NCBI GenBank assembly: GCA_964543575.1
Contig: CAZIYV010000013.1
Coordinates: forward strand, 1 to 39,820
DNA from: Pelotomaculum_B sp964543575
GTDB taxonomy: Bacteria; Bacillota; Desulfotomaculia; Desulfotomaculales; Pelotomaculaceae
Length of the DNA stretch: 39,820 nucleotides
Direction: 5' to 3'
Shown here: positions 30,921 through 38,996 of the stretch, one piece after another
Position numbering within the stretch: the stretch's first letter is position 1
Layout: every line of letters starts with the position of its first letter
The notes under the pieces: model-generated
What the model was told of the DNA's origin: nothing
The model's database searches: none
What the model saw: the letters and a program-made list of their open reading frames with translations, nothing else
Made by a program: the position numbers and the translations under genes

Positions 30921-31928
30921 CTAAAGTTCCTGAATCAGCAACTTTCTAACCTGCTCCTGATGCAGCAGGTAATTGCGCAGCTTGATCCGCACCCGGTCCA
31001 GCACGATGGCCAGAAATATCAACGCCCCCTGGGTGGCGTAAACCAGAGTTACACCAACTCCCAGCAGGTTAAGCGAGTTTGAGATCATGCCCAGCAAAAG
31101 CGCTCCCCCCAGCATCCCCAGAGGTGTGCCCTTGCCTCCTTCCAGGCTGGCCCCGCCTAAAATGGCGCCGGCAAAAGCCAGCAGAACCATTCCCTCGCCC
31201 ATGGAATTAGAAACCGAACCCTGCCTGCCCGCCGCCAGCAGTCCACCCACCGCCGCCAGCAAACCGGCTATCATAAAAGCGTAAGTAACCATGCGGCCGG
31301 TATTGATGCCGGAAATATAGCTGGCCCTGGCATTGCCGCCGGTAGCCATAAAATGACGGCCAAAAGAAGTGTATTGCAGGATAAACTGAAAAGTCAGGAA
31401 GATGACAATCACTATGGGTATGGCTACGGGAATGTTGCCTGCCATCCTGGCCTGTCCCGCGTAGATATATATTTTATCCAGGGGAAATATGGACAGAGGC
31501 ACTAAGAATAGAACCAGGCCTCTCAGGATGATCATTGTGGATAAGCTCTGCAGAAACGGGTTAACCCCAATTTTTGCTATGCAGACTCCGTTAAACCAAC
31601 CCACCAGCGCCCCTACCGCCAGGGTCAGGATTATTGTGGTGACTGGGTCCAGGTGGAAAGGAAGCCAGCGGGTGGCCAGCAGCATGGCAATTCCCGGCGC
31701 AAAAGCCAGTGTTGATTCTATGGAAAGATCCAAATGACCGATAACCAAAATTAAACCTTCACCCAGAACCAGCATGCTCATGATGGCTGAGTGGTATAGT
31801 ATGTTCACCAGATTGCCGTAGGTGGCAAACATAGGAGTAATAAAAGCATTTAGCAGGAAAAACCCAATCAAAATGACCCAGATCAAGTTTTCAAGCAGAA
31901 ATAGCTCCAATTGCAACTTTTTAGGCAT
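30921..31928 (-). CDS. Ribose-type ABC importer permease
   Basis: 335 residues with about nine to ten membrane segments; BPD_transp_2 family (RbsC-like). LVLGEGLILVIGHLDLSIESTLAF near residue 55 and AGAILGGASLEGGKGTPLG near 255 are hallmark regions. It would form a homodimeric channel for the neighbouring ATPase and binding protein. Confidence 0.92.
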   Translation of the reverse strand: MPKKLQLELFLLENLIWVILIGFFLLNAFITPMFATYGNLVNILYHSAIMSMLVLGEGLILVIGHLDLSIESTLAFAPGIAMLLATRWLPFHLDPVTTIILTLAVGALVGWFNGVCIAKIGVNPFLQSLSTMIILRGLVLFLVPLSIFPLDKIYIYAGQARMAGNIPVAIPIVIVIFLTFQFILQYTSFGRHFMATGGNARASYISGINTGRMVTYAFMIAGLLAAVGGLLAAGRQGSVSNSMGEGMVLLAFAGAILGGASLEGGKGTPLGMLGGALLLGMISNSLNLLGVGVTLVYATQGALIFLAIVLDRVRIKLRNYLLHQEQVRKLLIQEL

Positions 31929-31956
31929 GCCCGCTTCCCCTTTGCACGTTAATTAA

Positions 31957-33519
31957 CTAATTATTGTGGTCCTTTTCCTTAACCCCACCCTGGATAGCCA
32001 GGTACAAATCACCTTCGCTGAACTCTCCCCGGCCAAACTCACCGGTAATATTGCCCTGGTATACGACTAAAATGCGGTCACAGATATTTATTAAGTCCTC
32101 CAGGCCGGGGGAAGTAATCACAATCCCGGCGTCTTGGCGGAGTTTAGTCTTGATAATTTCCAAAATACTCTGTTTGGCCGAGATATCCACACCTTTGGTA
32201 GGCTCGTCCAGCAGGAATACCAGCGGCTTTGTCGCAGAGATTTTACCCACAACCACTTTTTGTTTGTTACCGCCGCTAAGCTGACTCACTTCCTGCTCGG
32301 GTGAGGCAATCTTTATGTCCAGGTTGTTGACAAGATCTGCAACAAGCTCTTTTTCTTTTTTTCTGTTCACCAGCAAGCCTTTAGTTATTTTATTTAAAGA
32401 GTTCAGGATTAAATTCTCCCTGACACTCAAAATTTTAATCAGGCCTTCCTTTTCCCTGTCCTCGGGAAGGTAAACCATGCCTTCCCTGAGAGCTTGTGAA
32501 GGATTGGTATAACGCTTTTTCACACCTTTTATTTTAATAAAACCATCATCCGCCGGATCAATGCCCACAATGCCCTTAAATATTTCCGTGCGGCCGCTTC
32601 CCCTCAGCCCAGCTAAGCCGAGGATCTCGCCTTTTTTAAGCTTGAATGATATTTTCTGGTATAAGCCCGCCCTGGTCAATTGATCAACCTCAAGTATTAC
32701 CATGTCTTCGCCTATACCTGCTGAGACATGGCCGCCATCACCGCCGGTCTGAGGTTTTGCTGTTTCTTCGCCTACAATCAGGGCTGAGAGCTTGTCTTTG
32801 TCCAGATCAGAACAGGCTGTGGCAGCAATGCTGCGCCCGTCACGCAGGACAGTTACCCGGTCGCACACCCTCAGCAGTTCATCGGTGCGGTGGGATATGA
32901 ACAGGATGGTATTGCCTTGCTTCTTTCTTTCCTGAATTATTTGATATAAGAGTTCTTCATCTTCTTGGGACAGGGAGGCCGATGCTTCGTCCAGGATGAT
33001 TATCCGCGCGTCTTCAACATAACAGGCTTTAAGCACAAGCAAAAGCTGCTGCTCGCTGATAGACAAATCACCCGCTTTGATCCGAACGTTCATATTAAGG
33101 CCGGCCTTCTTAACCACACGCTCCGCTTTAGCATAAAGCTTTGGCCAGTTGATCAGCCTGCCCCGGCTTTCGTAATCTGAGATAAAAAGGTTTTCAGCCA
33201 CGGAAAAATCCAGGATTACCTGCGGCTCCTGGGGAACAAAGGCGATTTTTTCCCTTCTGGCGCTGATTCGGGACAGGGCTTCAAAACTTTGGGCGCCTAT
33301 AAATATTTCCCCTCCGCTGGGCGGGATGATACCGGCGATAATTTCCACCAGGGTGGATTTGCCGGCTCCGTTTTTCCCTATAATTCCGTGCACTTCTCCT
33401 TTTAAAACTTCAATGTTAACTTTATGCAGCGCTACTGTGCCGGGATAGATCTTGGATATGTCCCGCAATCTGAGCGCAGTGCCGGCCAACCGGCTGTTTT
33501 CCGGAGCATCCGTTGCCAA
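31957..33519 (-). CDS. Ribose-type ABC importer ATPase, two nucleotide-binding domains
   Basis: 520 residues with duplicated ABC domains, as in RbsA/XylG. The first has Walker A GKNGAGKST, signature LSISEQQL and Walker B IIILDEAS. The second has the degenerate P-loop GLRGSGRTE, signature QLSGGNKQK and Walker B VFLLDEPTKGVD, the normal pattern for this group. The frame begins at a GTG at 33528, but GGAGG abuts that codon; the TTG at 33519 has correct 8-base spacing and is taken as the start. Confidence 0.92.
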   Translation of the reverse strand: MATDAPENSRLAGTALRLRDISKIYPGTVALHKVNIEVLKGEVHGIIGKNGAGKSTLVEIIAGIIPPSGGEIFIGAQSFEALSRISARREKIAFVPQEPQVILDFSVAENLFISDYESRGRLINWPKLYAKAERVVKKAGLNMNVRIKAGDLSISEQQLLLVLKACYVEDARIIILDEASASLSQEDEELLYQIIQERKKQGNTILFISHRTDELLRVCDRVTVLRDGRSIAATACSDLDKDKLSALIVGEETAKPQTGGDGGHVSAGIGEDMVILEVDQLTRAGLYQKISFKLKKGEILGLAGLRGSGRTEIFKGIVGIDPADDGFIKIKGVKKRYTNPSQALREGMVYLPEDREKEGLIKILSVRENLILNSLNKITKGLLVNRKKEKELVADLVNNLDIKIASPEQEVSQLSGGNKQKVVVGKISATKPLVFLLDEPTKGVDISAKQSILEIIKTKLRQDAGIVITSPGLEDLINICDRILVVYQGNITGEFGRGEFSEGDLYLAIQGGVKEKDHNN

Positions 33520-33564
33520 TGTGGTCACCTCCTCGCCCCCTTTTCCAGGCTTGACAATATTGGG

Positions 33565-34824
33565 TTAACCCCTGCGCAGGTCGGCTGAACGCTGGTGCGC
33601 CAGCAGTCCTTCCAAACCGGCCAGGTGCGAGCAGGCTGCGGCCAGGCCGGCCGCGCCCTCTTTGGTTATCTTCTGGTAAGAGGCCACTTTCATAAACATA
33701 CCTGCCCAGACACCACTGGCAAAGCGGGAACAGCTCATGGTCGGCAGAATGTGATTCGTGCCGGAAATATAGTCACCAAACGCTACCGGGGCACTGGCGC
33801 CAATAAACAGGGAACCGTAGTTGTGCAGCTTGCCGGCCAGCTCATCGTTTTCCCTCGTCTGCAGTTCCAGGTGCTCCGGGGCAAAATTGTCCGCAACCAG
33901 GGCGGCCTCGTCCAGGCTTTCCACCAGAATTATTTGGCCGTTTTCCTCCCACGCCTTTAAAGCCGCCGCGCCGGTTCCCAGGGTTTTGCCTTCGGCGATA
34001 ACTGCCTCCTGTACTTTTTCCGCCAAGGCCAGGCTGGTTGTCACCAGAATCCCACGCGCGGTGGCATCGTGCTCACACTGGGCCAGCAGGTCACAGGCCA
34101 CGACTGCCGGCGAGGCATCCTCATCCGCGATAATAAGCACTTCGCTGGGTCCGGCCAGGATGTCGATACCGACATCGCCGCTGACCTGCCTTTTAGCTTC
34201 CGTAACGTACACATTGCCCGGACCGACAATCAGGTCGACCCTCCGCACTGCTGCGGTACCGTAGGTATAGGCGGCTACAGCCTGGGCGCCGCCCATGCAG
34301 TAGACCTCATCAGCGCCAGCAATATCCATGGCCACAAGCACGGCAGGATGGATGCCGGAAAAGTTCTTGGCCGGCGGTGAACAGGCCGCCACTCTTTTAA
34401 CCCCGGCCACCCTGGCCGGGATAATGGACATCAGCGCTGAAGAAGGCAGCGGGTACCTGCCGCCGGGAATGTACGCCCCGCAAGAGGAGATGGGAATCAG
34501 CCTGTGGCCGAGCACCACTCCCGGAGAGCTCTCATATTCCAGAGGCTGCAAACATTTAAGCTGCTGCTGCGCGAAAGTCCTGATCCTGTCCGCAGCCAGG
34601 CGTAAAATCTCAACAGTCTCCCCGGGCACCTGCCCGTACGCTTGCTTGATCAGGTCAGAGGGCACTTTTAAATCAGTAACGGGCACACCATCGTGGCGCA
34701 GGGTCAGATCCAGCACAGCCTGGTCACCCTCGCGCCGGACCGCCTCAATAATAGCCGCAACATCTTCCTTCACCTGTGCCAGATTTTTATTTGTGGCCCC
34801 GGCCGCTTCTTTTAAGATAATCAT
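33565..34824 (-). CDS. HisD-family dehydrogenase with complete zinc site
   Basis: 419 residues. Zinc ligands Q249 and H252 (QCEHDATA), D351 (GDYISGTNHILPT) and H410 (EGLLAH), plus the catalytic E317-H318 (APEHLEL), match authentic histidinol dehydrogenase. It therefore could oxidise L-histidinol to L-histidine, though its setting with an importer, aconitase X and GntR genes points to catabolic rather than biosynthetic use. It overlaps the small aconitase X subunit gene by 4 bp. No other histidine biosynthesis gene apart from the HisC-like gene is nearby. Confidence 0.88.
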   Translation of the reverse strand: MIILKEAAGATNKNLAQVKEDVAAIIEAVRREGDQAVLDLTLRHDGVPVTDLKVPSDLIKQAYGQVPGETVEILRLAADRIRTFAQQQLKCLQPLEYESSPGVVLGHRLIPISSCGAYIPGGRYPLPSSALMSIIPARVAGVKRVAACSPPAKNFSGIHPAVLVAMDIAGADEVYCMGGAQAVAAYTYGTAAVRRVDLIVGPGNVYVTEAKRQVSGDVGIDILAGPSEVLIIADEDASPAVVACDLLAQCEHDATARGILVTTSLALAEKVQEAVIAEGKTLGTGAAALKAWEENGQIILVESLDEAALVADNFAPEHLELQTRENDELAGKLHNYGSLFIGASAPVAFGDYISGTNHILPTMSCSRFASGVWAGMFMKVASYQKITKEGAAGLAAACSHLAGLEGLLAHQRSADLRRG

Positions 34825-35270
34825 ATTTTTTGATCCGCCTTAATCTTTGGATTCGACTCCAAAACAATTCTGCCTTCATCGGCGTCTATATCGATATAAT
34901 CCCCGTCATTAACAAGTTTATAAAATAAACCGTCGGCCTTATCCACCAGCGGGACTTCCATAATAATAGCACTGGCCACCAGCACTGTATCAGGGTGCTG
35001 GATGATCATCGCCGCCGGCCCCTTGCCCTGGCTGGCCAGTTGATAAAGGCCATCCGCCTGTACCACCGAACTGCCCTTGCCGCTGGGGAAAATCAGGACC
35101 CTGCCTGCTATGCTTCGCCCTTCCAGGGCGTGGTTTTTTTCAATGACCACGCCGGTCGCGGGCTCGACCAGATAAAAACATATGTCATCGCCCGAAAAGA
35201 GCGCCTCGCCCCCGGCCCTGCCGCCAGCGATACGGTGGCAGTTGAAAGTTGTTTTATCTTCAGAGACCAT
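34821..35270 (-). CDS. Aconitase X small (swivel) subunit, DUF126
   Basis: 149 residues. Swivel-domain partner of aconitase X enzymes, which dehydrate hydroxylated substrates such as cis-3-hydroxyproline or, in archaea, mevalonate 5-phosphate. The conserved serine motif FPSGKGSSVV is at residues about 62-71. The gene overlaps the large-subunit stop codon by one base and the HisD-like start by four, so the three are co-translated. Separate small and large subunits are common in archaea and some bacteria; others have a fused form. Confidence 0.87.
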   Translation of the reverse strand: MVSEDKTTFNCHRIAGGRAGGEALFSGDDICFYLVEPATGVVIEKNHALEGRSIAGRVLIFPSGKGSSVVQADGLYQLASQGKGPAAMIIQHPDTVLVASAIIMEVPLVDKADGLFYKLVNDGDYIDIDADEGRIVLESNPKIKADQKI

Positions 35271-36472
35271 CAGGCTTCCCCCCTAACCGCGGCTTCCACA
35301 CAATCCGGCAGGCTTCTGATCGCAAATTCCATATTCCTTCGCCTGGTGTAATAGGCGCATTTGGGTGAATCGGTGACCCCTTTTTTCCCGTACAGAAAGC
35401 GCCAGCAGGGTTGGTCTATGCAGGTGTCGTCTACAATGTGTCCGCCGGCGTCTTCAATGATCTCCAAATAACCCATGCGCCTGGCTAATTCCCTGGTCAG
35501 GGAGGAAGTCAGCACCCAGAATTCCACTGAAAATTTTCTGCCGTCCAGCAGCCGGACGATCTCTCCCACCTGGGCAATGGTGAAGTGAGGGCAGCCAAAC
35601 ATGGCAAAATCGATTTTCCCTCCCCGGGCTGATATGGCATCGTGAATTTCTTTGAGATCCTGGTCATCAACCACAACACTATGCAGGGGTTTTTCGCCCT
35701 GGAAGGCCGCCTCCAGGGTAGGGGCCTCAGGAGTTACTCCCACTATATGGTACAATGAAACAGCGCCTGCGGTGTTTAACTGGGCGCCCAGGTTCATCAG
35801 CGACTCAGGGCTGATGACGGAGGGAAGTCCTGTAAAAACAGGAACGCCCGGTCCTGCCTTTTGGGGTACGCAGTAACCCAGCAATTGATAGTCAAAATCG
35901 TCTTTCAGCTCAGCTTTTACCTCTACCAGCACAGTTCCCACGCGATGCTCATCCAGCAAAAAACCGTACAGGGGAGTACGACCCGCCACTGCCGCGCAAA
36001 GGGCGCTTTGAGCTGACTCCCGGTTGGTCCTGGCGCCGTACACCGAATTTATATAGGGAGTGGCGCTGGACTCCGAATAAGCTGTTATCTCACCAAAACG
36101 GGGTATGTTCTTTTCCAGATAAGGAGTGCAGTTATAGGTAAGTGTCGCGCCAATAGTCCTGTAAGCGCTCCTGGTCCTTTTTATTACCGCCGTGTCTTCA
36201 GGATTTAAGGCAGTAACGTTTTGAAAATACTCCAGGTTAAAACCCGGATTTACCGTGGGCGATACCCGGCAGACAGCACCCCCTTCCACCAATTTTTCCA
36301 CAAACCAGAGGTCGGCATCCTGATTGCTCAGGGCCACGTGCGCCCTGCTGATTTCCACCATTTTTTCAGCCCCGAAGGCTTCTCCTATGGCCACCAGCAC
36401 CTTCATGGCAGTTGCCGCCCCTGGGCCGAGTTCACCGCAAAGCATGTCTTTTTCCTCAGATGTCAGATCCAC
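35270..36472 (-). CDS. Aconitase X large (catalytic) subunit, DUF521
   Basis: 400 residues. Three cysteines in the expected places for the iron-sulfur cluster of aconitase X are C68 (GGAVCRVSP), C294 (FGCPHFT) and C351 (DDTCIDQP). SEEKDMLCGELGPGAATAMK at the N-terminus is typical. A dehydratase acting on a beta-hydroxy acid or amino acid is expected. No proline-metabolism gene is nearby, so hydroxyproline is not specially supported; a hydroxylated imidazole acid is possible but speculative. Confidence 0.88.
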   Translation of the reverse strand: MDLTSEEKDMLCGELGPGAATAMKVLVAIGEAFGAEKMVEISRAHVALSNQDADLWFVEKLVEGGAVCRVSPTVNPGFNLEYFQNVTALNPEDTAVIKRTRSAYRTIGATLTYNCTPYLEKNIPRFGEITAYSESSATPYINSVYGARTNRESAQSALCAAVAGRTPLYGFLLDEHRVGTVLVEVKAELKDDFDYQLLGYCVPQKAGPGVPVFTGLPSVISPESLMNLGAQLNTAGAVSLYHIVGVTPEAPTLEAAFQGEKPLHSVVVDDQDLKEIHDAISARGGKIDFAMFGCPHFTIAQVGEIVRLLDGRKFSVEFWVLTSSLTRELARRMGYLEIIEDAGGHIVDDTCIDQPCWRFLYGKKGVTDSPKCAYYTRRRNMEFAIRSLPDCVEAAVRGEA

Positions 36473-36519
36473 CCAGAAACCTCCAATACGCCAAATTATT
36501 ATGATTTACAGGCATCCGG

Positions 36520-37218
36520 CTATGGCAGATGATCTTTAATTTCCTTTAAAATAACGTTTCTGGCTGCTTCCTCAATGTGCAGCGCCAGTACCGGGACGAG
36601 TTTCTCAGCATCTCTGGTCTCGATCAATTCAATAATGGCGAGGTGCTGCCTGACAGTATCCTCAACGTCCCCCAGCGCCTGGGCTGAGAGTAATTGAAAG
36701 CGCAGAATCTTCTGGTTTACCAAACCCATGATTTCACGCAGCGATACATTGTCACTCTTGTCGATAATCATCCTGTGGAACAAGTTATCCAGACTGCTGA
36801 TTCGTTCCCAGGCAACTTCTTCCTGGCGGTTGTGATCAAGAATGGACAACCAGGACTTTTTCATTCCGGCGATTTCATCTTCACTAATATTTACTATCGC
36901 CGTCTTTACCGCCAGGCACTCAAGCACCGCGCGCATTTCGTATATGTCTTTTAATTCTTTTAAAGAAATATCTTTGACAAATACTCCTCGGCCCGGCAAA
37001 ATTTCCACCAGATCCTCCCTGGCCAACTCCTTTAAAGCTTCACGCACAGGGGTCCTGCTCATTCCCAGCACACTGGCCAGCATATTTTCGCTCAGGGTGT
37101 CACCGGGCTTAAACTTGGTGTAAATTATAGCTTCCTTAATCTGTTCATAAGCCGCCCTGGCCAGGTTGTATTTACCCTTCAAGCGCAGTCCTTCAAGGCG
37201 TGATACCAGATTCGACAT
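36520..37218 (-). CDS. GntR-family regulator, FCD (FadR-like) subgroup
   Basis: 232 residues from the ATG at 37218, which has GGAGA well spaced; the open frame extends 22 codons further upstream but that part contains the putative operator. N-terminal winged helix: AAYEQIKEAIIYTKFKPGD then LASVLGMSRTPVREALKEL. C-terminal FCD ligand domain with histidines in NLFHRMI, RQHLAII and LALHIEEA that normally bind a metal and an organic acid ligand. It precedes the aconitase X gene by 47 bp and is the likely repressor of the operon. The effector is unknown. Confidence 0.92.
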   Translation of the reverse strand: MSNLVSRLEGLRLKGKYNLARAAYEQIKEAIIYTKFKPGDTLSENMLASVLGMSRTPVREALKELAREDLVEILPGRGVFVKDISLKELKDIYEMRAVLECLAVKTAIVNISEDEIAGMKKSWLSILDHNRQEEVAWERISSLDNLFHRMIIDKSDNVSLREIMGLVNQKILRFQLLSAQALGDVEDTVRQHLAIIELIETRDAEKLVPVLALHIEEAARNVILKEIKDHLP

Positions 37219-37262
37219 TGAAATCTCCTCAGCAAAAAATGTTACGGCATGCGGTATTTTGC

Positions 37263-37272
37263 CTGTATACAA
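37263..37272. promoter_or_regulatory. Candidate GntR operator
   Basis: CTGTATACAA is a near-perfect palindrome of the TNGTATACNA form common for FCD-type GntR proteins. It lies 45 bases before the regulator start codon, suitable for autoregulation and control of the whole operon. Confidence 0.5.
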
Positions 37273-37397
37273 GAGAAATACCACAAATACGTTAAAAATT
37301 CCTGCGTCAATATACTAATTTCTATTTGATTAGAGAAAAACTGTCATATTTTTTGACGATTGCTTCCAGTTGCCATGTGCCATGGTACTTATAACGG

Positions 37398-37431
37398 CAA
37401 AAAAATTGGCGGGTAGTTTAAAATCCCCGCC
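37398..37431 (-). terminator. Terminator after tupA
   Basis: GGCGGG(G)/CCCGCC stem with a 12-base loop followed by AATTTTTTT on the minus strand, about 50 bases past the tupA stop codon. It separates the tungstate gene from the GntR operon. Confidence 0.85.
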
Positions 37432-37481
37432 ATGCAAATCTTTAAATATATTTTAGGATGGTTTTTATTATACAAAGAGAT

Positions 37482-38363
37482 TTACTTGCCGAGGTCGGCT
37501 TCACTTTTCCCAGCGTCAGGGATGAAAAGCCCTTGTCCGTATTTGTCCTTGCCGAATTCTCCGATAGTTTTCTGAGTGTCCGGGTTGATCATGAAATCAA
37601 CAAAAGCCTTGGCGCCATCTTTGTTTACCTTGCTGAATTTTTCAGGGTTCACCTGCATGACGTGATAAATGTTCAGCAGAGCTTTATCACCTTCACTCAG
37701 GATTTCCAGCTTGAAATTAGCCTTCTGGGCCAGGTAAGTCGCCCTGTCGGACAAGGTATATCCTGCCTTTTCATTGGTTATGTTCAAGGTGGCGCCCATC
37801 CCTGTACCGCTCTGCTGGTACCAGGAACCCTCAGGAGTTATACCTGCCGCTTTCCAGACTGATAACTCCTTGGTGTGGGTACCGGAATTATCCCCGCGGG
37901 ATACAAAAGTGGATTTTTTGTCCGCTATCTTCTTAAAAGCATCGACAGAAGCACTGCCTTTTATGCCGGCAGGGTCTCCCGCCGGGCCGACAATAATAAA
38001 GTCGTTATGCATTACGAGCTGGTAATTAATGCCCACACCACTGTCAACCAGCGCTTTTTCAGCAGCTGGAGAGTGAACGAGGAGCACGTCTGCTTCGCCC
38101 TTATTGCCCATTTCCAGGGCCGCGCCGCTGCCAACTGAGATAATTTTAAGATTATATCCTGTTTTCTGCTCAAACATAGGTTTCAGTACGTCAAGCAACC
38201 CACTGTCCTGGGTGCTGGTGGTTGTGGCCAGGATCAGGTCCTTGACCTGGGGCTGACTTGCTTGTTGGGACGGCGCCTGCTGCTTGCCGCAACCCTGGAT
38301 GATGCCAAGCATCAAAACCAATAACGCAATTACCACCGGCAGAGCAAATCTTTTTACCTTCAT
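37482..38363 (-). CDS. tupA: Tungstate ABC importer substrate-binding lipoprotein TupA
   Basis: 293 residues. The signal peptide has lipobox IIQGC (Cys25). ATTTSTQDSGLLD is the TupA/WtpA-like oxyanion-binding motif, followed by GSGAALEMGNKGEADVLLVHSP, SRGDNSGTHTKE and YHVMQVNPEKFSKVN, all characteristic of TupA rather than ModA. AGAGGAGG lies 7 bases before the ATG. No tupB or tupC is adjacent downstream; the nearest permease and ATPase are the ModB/ModC-like genes upstream. Expression probably depends on the riboswitch at 38673-38768. Confidence 0.93.
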   Translation of the reverse strand: MKVKRFALPVVIALLVLMLGIIQGCGKQQAPSQQASQPQVKDLILATTTSTQDSGLLDVLKPMFEQKTGYNLKIISVGSGAALEMGNKGEADVLLVHSPAAEKALVDSGVGINYQLVMHNDFIIVGPAGDPAGIKGSASVDAFKKIADKKSTFVSRGDNSGTHTKELSVWKAAGITPEGSWYQQSGTGMGATLNITNEKAGYTLSDRATYLAQKANFKLEILSEGDKALLNIYHVMQVNPEKFSKVNKDGAKAFVDFMINPDTQKTIGEFGKDKYGQGLFIPDAGKSEADLGK

Positions 38364-38395
38364 CTAAAATCCTCCTCTTGTTTTATGAGATTTTT

Positions 38396-38562
38396 TTATT
38401 TGGGGAGAGTCTTCCCTTCGGCTGAGTTGGGGTAAAACAGTGGCTCTCCAAACTTGTCCTTGCCAAAATCCCAGATTATAGCAACATACTTTATGGCCAG
38501 CTTTTCTTTAACCTGGGGAAACTTGGCGGTGTTAACCGGAATTAAGCTGCTGATGTTATGGC
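38396..38562 (-). pseudogene. Truncated second tupA (C-terminal fragment)
   Basis: An open stretch ending at the TAA at 38396-38398 encodes about 55 residues: HNISSLIPVNTAKFPQV, then WDFGKDKFGEPLFYPNSAEG. This aligns with the C-terminus of the intact TupA (YHVMQVNPEKFSKVN and FGKDKYGQGLFIPDAGKSEA). The N-terminal four fifths are missing, and no start codon with a ribosome site precedes it. It is diverged from the intact copy, so it is the remnant of a separate tupA-like gene that once stood directly behind the riboswitch. Confidence 0.82.
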
Positions 38563-38607
38563 ACTAAAAACCTAAAGGATGTTTTAGACCGGCTGTTCAC
38601 ACCCCCT

Positions 38608-38654
38608 TGAAAACAAATTGCCGGGCAAGCTACGAAAAACACAGCTGGCCCGGC
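38608..38654 (-). terminator. Terminator of riboswitch 3
   Basis: GCCGGGC/GCCCGGC stem on the minus strand with a 21-base loop, followed by AATTTGTTTTC. It lies just after the riboswitch aptamer and before the tupA remnant. Confidence 0.75.
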
Positions 38655-38672
38655 GTGGGAAGCCAAATCCAA

Positions 38673-38768
38673 CTCTCCTTTTCGCAATGGAAGGCACGCT
38701 GGTTTCCCAACGCACCCTGTCGGCCACTGACCATAGTCTTTTGGCTTTAGGTCGTGTAGCTCGAAGAG
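38673..38768 (-). promoter_or_regulatory. Moco/Tuco-type riboswitch 3, upstream of tupA
   Basis: Shares with riboswitches 1 and 2 the opening CTCTTCGAGCTA, GGCCGACAGGG, a hairpin with GTTGGGAAACCAGC, GCCTTCC and GCGAAAAGGAGAG, again without P3. It matches riboswitch 1 closely from GCCTTCC onward. It is followed by a terminator, the tupA remnant and then tupA, so it should repress tungstate uptake when cofactor is plentiful. Confidence 0.77.
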
Positions 38769-38820
38769 TATATATTCAATTCTTAAAAACATGACTTAAA
38801 TCAAAAAAACAATAATATTA

Positions 38821-38856
38821 CAATAATTACAATAATTACAATAATTACAATAATTA
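38821..38856. repeat. Four tandem copies of a 9-bp unit
   Basis: CAATAATTA repeated four times exactly, with a degenerate copy before it (38810-38820). It is the only distinctive content of the very AT-rich gap 38769-38996 between the riboswitch promoter region and the ModC-like gene. Confidence 0.85.
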
Positions 38857-38996
38857 ACTATCCCACAATATACAATTACTTAAAATTCTATATAATAACA
38901 GAAAACTCCTGCTGAAAAACCCTGCATTTTAAAAATCAAGAATAAAAAATAAAAATTATCAACATGAAACAAAAAAATGATCAAAACTTGATGGTG

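Noticed and set aside
26024..34824. Histidine biosynthesis operon
   Set aside because: Only HisC and HisD homologues occur; hisG, hisB, hisH, hisA, hisF and hisIE are missing, two HisD copies are present, and the neighbours are an importer and hut catabolic genes.
38556..38792. 78-residue open frame on the minus strand
   Set aside because: It runs through the riboswitch 3 aptamer and terminator, has no ribosome binding site and no recognisable protein features.
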